Below are positions 14,940-16,879 of a DNA stretch of 16,879 nucleotides, in pieces (the first letter of the stretch is position 1; each line of letters begins with the position of its first letter). The position numbers and the translations under genes are program-made. The stretch comes from Deltaproteobacteria bacterium (lineage in GTDB: Bacteria; Myxococcota; Myxococcia; Myxococcales; 40CM-4-68-19). Where the stretch lies: NCBI GenBank assembly GCA_005879505.1, contig VBKQ01000123.1, positions 1 through 16,879 of the forward strand, written 5' to 3'. Under the pieces are notes generated by a model, which saw only the letters and a list, made by a program, of their open reading frames with translations, made no database searches and was not told where the DNA came from.

Positions 14940-15686
14940 TCAGCTCCGGACGCTGCTCAGGTAGACGCGCCTCTGCAGCATCCAGCCCGCGAACGCCGCC
15001 GCCGCGACGCCGCCGACGTGAAATACCCAGAGATGAGTCGCCTGCGCATGCGCCGTGCAGGCGAGATGGAGCGCCCCCTGCGCCGCGAGGGCGCCTGCGG
15101 CCGCAGTCGCAGCGGGGAAGGCGGCGGTCGCCCCGGCCCTCCACAGCACCAGCGCGGTGGCGACCGCGCCGCCAGCCAGCTCCAGCAGGAGACAGTCGAC
15201 TCCGACGCGCGTGGCGAGCCCCGGCTCCGTGTCGGCAAATCCGGGGATGCCGCCCGCGGCGATGGCGAAGCCCGCGGAGGCGGCGAGCGCGACCCAGGCG
15301 CCGGCGCGGAGCGCTCCAGCGGTCGCGCTCAACGTGGTGGCGAGCGCGAGGACCAGGAAGGCGGCCGCCCAACCTTCCAGATCGCGGTGATTTGAGAAGA
15401 GGACCGGAATGGCGAAGGCGGCCACCGCCGCCGCGGCGCGCAGCCCCCACCGCGACGGGGTCAGCTCGGCGAGGATCGGCGCGGATGCTCGGCGGAGCGC
15501 GCGGGATGAAGGCGGCGGCAGCTCTGCGCGCGCCAGCGCGGCGACCAGCTTTTCTCCCTCCTGCAGCGCCTCCATGCAGCCGGAGCACCCGCGGGCATGG
15601 GCGAAAAAGGCCTCGCGATCGGGGTCGCCCTCAGGCAGTGCCGCGATTCCCGCGGCGTTCGCTCGCAGATCGTCGCAGACGCTCAC
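14940..15686 (-). CDS. Membrane anti-sigma factor: zinc-finger N-terminus plus six helices
   Basis: A 248-residue protein starting at GTG 15686, whose GTGA overlaps the TGA of the ECF sigma gene. The cytoplasmic N-terminus has the zinc anti-sigma signature H30-x3-C34-x2-C37, with C4 as possible fourth ligand. Six membrane helices follow at about 80-97, 104-126, 129-147, 161-182, 186-208 and 217-237. The helical part, with C165 at the start of helix 4 and C210 (HLACTAHAQATHLWVFH) before helix 6, recalls NrsF/DUF1109 anti-sigmas of SigF-type sigma factors, which usually lack the zinc motif. It probably holds the sigma factor at the membrane and releases it on a signal, perhaps redox or metal stress. 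That signal is inferred. An ATG further upstream would lie inside the sigma gene and is unlikely. Confidence 0.82.
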   Translation of the reverse strand: MSVCDDLRANAAGIAALPEGDPDREAFFAHARGCSGCMEALQEGEKLVAALARAELPPPSSRALRRASAPILAELTPSRWGLRAAAAVAAFAIPVLFSNHRDLEGWAAAFLVLALATTLSATAGALRAGAWVALAASAGFAIAAGGIPGFADTEPGLATRVGVDCLLLELAGGAVATALVLWRAGATAAFPAATAAAGALAAQGALHLACTAHAQATHLWVFHVGGVAAAAFAGWMLQRRVYLSSVRS

Positions 15687-16222
15687 AGCAGCCCCTTGAG
15701 CCGCTGACGCAGCGTCTCGTAACCGCGGAAGGCGCGCAGCTTCACCGCGCCCTGCGTGGAACAAAGGACGGCCGCGATCTCGGCGAAGGTCATTCCCTCG
15801 TACCGATGCAGGTGGATGACGGTGCGCTGCGATTCCGGCAAGGCATCGAGGGCAGCACGCACCGCGTCCTTCACGTCCGTGTCGAGCGGCGGATCCGGCT
15901 GCGGCTGTGCATCAGCCCGCGCGATCACGTCTTCGTCGGCGTCCTCGGGAAGGCGAAAACGGCGGCGCAGCTCGTCGACGCGGACGCGGGCGGCGACCGC
16001 GAACAGCCAGGGACCGAGCTTGAGGTCCGGCCGGTACTGCACCCTGGCGCGATGCACTTTCATGAAGGTCACCTGCAGCAGATCGTCGGCCACTCCTTCG
16101 TCCCGGAAAGAGCGCCGGAAGAACGCGTGCACCCGGGGCGCCAGCCGGGCGAAGAGCTTCTCGAACGCCCGGGCATCGCCCGCCACGTAGGCCGACATCA
16201 GCTCTTCGTCCGTCGGTCCCAT
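15683..16222 (-). CDS. ECF-family RNA polymerase sigma factor
   Basis: A 179-residue ECF sigma factor with only regions 2 and 4. Region 2 (about 15-90) includes DDLLQVTFMKVHRAR (46-60, the core-binding helix) and PWLFAVAARVRVDELRRR (71-88, the -10 reading helix). An acidic, Pro/Gln-rich linker (92-117) follows. Region 4 (about 120-175) includes LDALPESQRTVIHLHRYEGMTF and the helix-turn-helix AEIAAVLCSTQGAVKLRAFR. ATG 16222 has AGGA five bases upstream. Coupling to a downstream membrane anti-sigma is the classic arrangement for stress-activated ECFs. Similarity to the Caulobacter SigF/NrsF group is suggested by the partner and the promoter; group assignment needs a tree. Confidence 0.94.
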   Translation of the reverse strand: MGPTDEELMSAYVAGDARAFEKLFARLAPRVHAFFRRSFRDEGVADDLLQVTFMKVHRARVQYRPDLKLGPWLFAVAARVRVDELRRRFRLPEDADEDVIARADAQPQPDPPLDTDVKDAVRAALDALPESQRTVIHLHRYEGMTFAEIAAVLCSTQGAVKLRAFRGYETLRQRLKGLL

Positions 16223-16228
16223 TCAGTC

Positions 16229-16272
16229 CTTACGCCACGGTCGCGCAGGAGGTTACGCGATCGAGGCGTAAG
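16229..16272. repeat. Inverted repeats with TTACGC arms upstream of the sigma gene
   Basis: CTTACGCC (16229-16236) and GGCGTAAG (16265-16272) form a perfect 8-bp inverted repeat with a 28-base interior. A further TTACGC at 16253-16258 pairs with GCGTAA at 16266-16271 across 7 bases. The motif overlaps both elements of the predicted ECF promoter. It may be a regulator site or a weak dnaJ terminator. Confidence 0.4.
16231..16256 (-). promoter_or_regulatory. Predicted ECF-type autoregulatory promoter
   Basis: On the minus strand, GTAACC (16256-16251) is followed by 16 bases and CGTA (16234-16231), eight bases before the sigma ATG. This closely resembles the GTAACC-N16-CGAA promoters described for Caulobacter SigF, and ECF operons typically have a copy of their own promoter. 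The short distance to the ATG predicts a very short or absent leader. No second GTAACC-type site was seen in the window. Confidence 0.55.
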
Positions 16273-16287
16273 ATGCAGGGAGGCCCG

Positions 16288-16878
16288 CTATCCGGTCGCT
16301 TCCTCTTCCGACTCTTCGGATCCGAACAGCTCGCGCACCTTGGCGAAGAACGACTTCGACTGCGGGTGGGCGTCCTCGCCGGCGAGGGAGGCGAACTGCT
16401 CGAGCAGCTCACGCTCCTTCTTGGTCAGCTTCTCCGGCACCTCGACGGTCACGCGCACGTGCTGATCGCCGCGCTGGTAGCCGTTGAGGTGCGGGATGCC
16501 CTTTCCGCGCAGCCGGAACACCTTGCCGCTCTGCGTGCCGGACGGGATCTTCATCTTCACCTTCCCATCGAGCGTCGGCACGTCGATGGTCGCGCCCAGC
16601 GCCGCCTGGGTGAAGCTGATCGGGACCTCGCAGATGACCTCGGTATCCTCGCGGATGAAGATCGGGTGTTCCTGGACGTGCACGACCACGTACAGGTCTC
16701 CCGGAGGGCCGCCCCGCTCCCCCGACTCACCCTCGCCGGTGAGCTTGAGCCGGGTCCCGGTATCGACCCCCGGCGGCACCTTCACGGTGAGCACGCTTTC
16801 GGTCTCGACCTTGCCCGCCCCGCGGCAAGTCATGCACGGGTCGGTGATGACCTTGCCGGTTCCCTGGCACTGGCCGCA
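16288..16878 (-). CDS. dnaJ: Chaperone DnaJ (Hsp40), C-terminal part, cut by window edge
   Basis: 196 residues are visible from the window edge to TAG at 16288-16290. They begin in the zinc-finger domain: CGQCQGTG and CMTCRGAG are two of the four CxxCxGxG modules. The two substrate-binding beta domains follow, with LTVKVPPGVDTGTRL, GDLYVVVHVQEHPIF, ITQAALGATIDVPTLDG-like (here FTQAALGATI) and HLNGYQRGDQHVRVTVEVP. The last 35 residues are a charged, Ser/Glu-rich tail. The J domain and the Gly/Phe linker lie outside the window. DnaJ stimulates DnaK ATPase and delivers unfolded clients. The zinc finger marks a type I DnaJ rather than CbpA. The 65-base gap to the ECF sigma gene carries that gene's promoter. 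Confidence 0.95.
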   Translation of the reverse strand, partial: CGQCQGTGKVITDPCMTCRGAGKVETESVLTVKVPPGVDTGTRLKLTGEGESGERGGPPGDLYVVVHVQEHPIFIREDTEVICEVPISFTQAALGATIDVPTLDGKVKMKIPSGTQSGKVFRLRGKGIPHLNGYQRGDQHVRVTVEVPEKLTKKERELLEQFASLAGEDAHPQSKSFFAKVRELFGSEESEEEATG

Positions 16879-16879
16879 G

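Noticed and set aside
1..16879. CRISPR arrays, toxin-antitoxin pairs, transposases, phage or defence genes
   Set aside because: No regularly spaced direct repeats and no translated motif of these families were seen on either strand; the content is conserved metabolic and housekeeping genes.

Overview
The window is high-GC, gene-dense bacterial chromosome with a strong preference for G/C at third codon positions, which is why long spurious reading frames run opposite and across the real genes. Gene content (bacterioferritin, a GH57-type glycogen cluster, RNase J, YajQ, RimO, an ECF sigma with a zinc-finger membrane anti-sigma) and the frequent GTG/TTG starts suggest a Myxococcota (deltaproteobacterial) genome. 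That is an inference from gene families and composition; no rRNA is present to prove it. I see no tRNA, rRNA, CRISPR array, insertion sequence, integrase or phage gene.

Layout. Bases 2-391 (+) hold the 3' end of atpF (ATP synthase b subunit). Facing it is a minus-strand iron pair, bfd-bfr (1173-475), driven by a sigma70-like promoter whose 17-bp spacer is a Fur-type palindrome. Bases 8208-1248 (minus) hold a glycogen/alpha-glucan cluster, in order of transcription: a broken adenosine deaminase gene, glgC, a GH57 glucan enzyme, a GalT-family protein that looks more like an ADP-glucose phosphorylase, and glgA. Together these make ADP-glucose (GlgC), polymerise it (GlgA), remodel or degrade the glucan (GH57) and perhaps recycle ADP-glucose (GalT-like).

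A small membrane protein (8261-8581, +) converges on a UvrD/PcrA helicase gene (11125-8618, minus). Divergent from the helicase is rnj-yajQ (11157-13350, +), followed by rimO (13500-14915, +): RNA decay, a nucleotide-binding protein and ribosomal protein S12 modification. Converging on rimO is an ECF sigma / anti-sigma pair (16222-14940, minus) with start and stop codons overlapping and a candidate autoregulatory promoter. The 3' end of dnaJ (minus) closes the window.

Most of the window is conserved housekeeping sequence. I do not see a clearly novel defence or mobile system. The points most worth a second look are: the adenosine deaminase deletion that removes the catalytic Asp motif; the GalT-like protein inside the glycogen cluster; the probable leaderless, Fur-controlled bfd-bfr promoter; the zinc-finger plus six-helix anti-sigma with its GTAACC-N16-CGTA promoter; and a repeat of about 35 bp found just after the stop codon at two convergent gene junctions.
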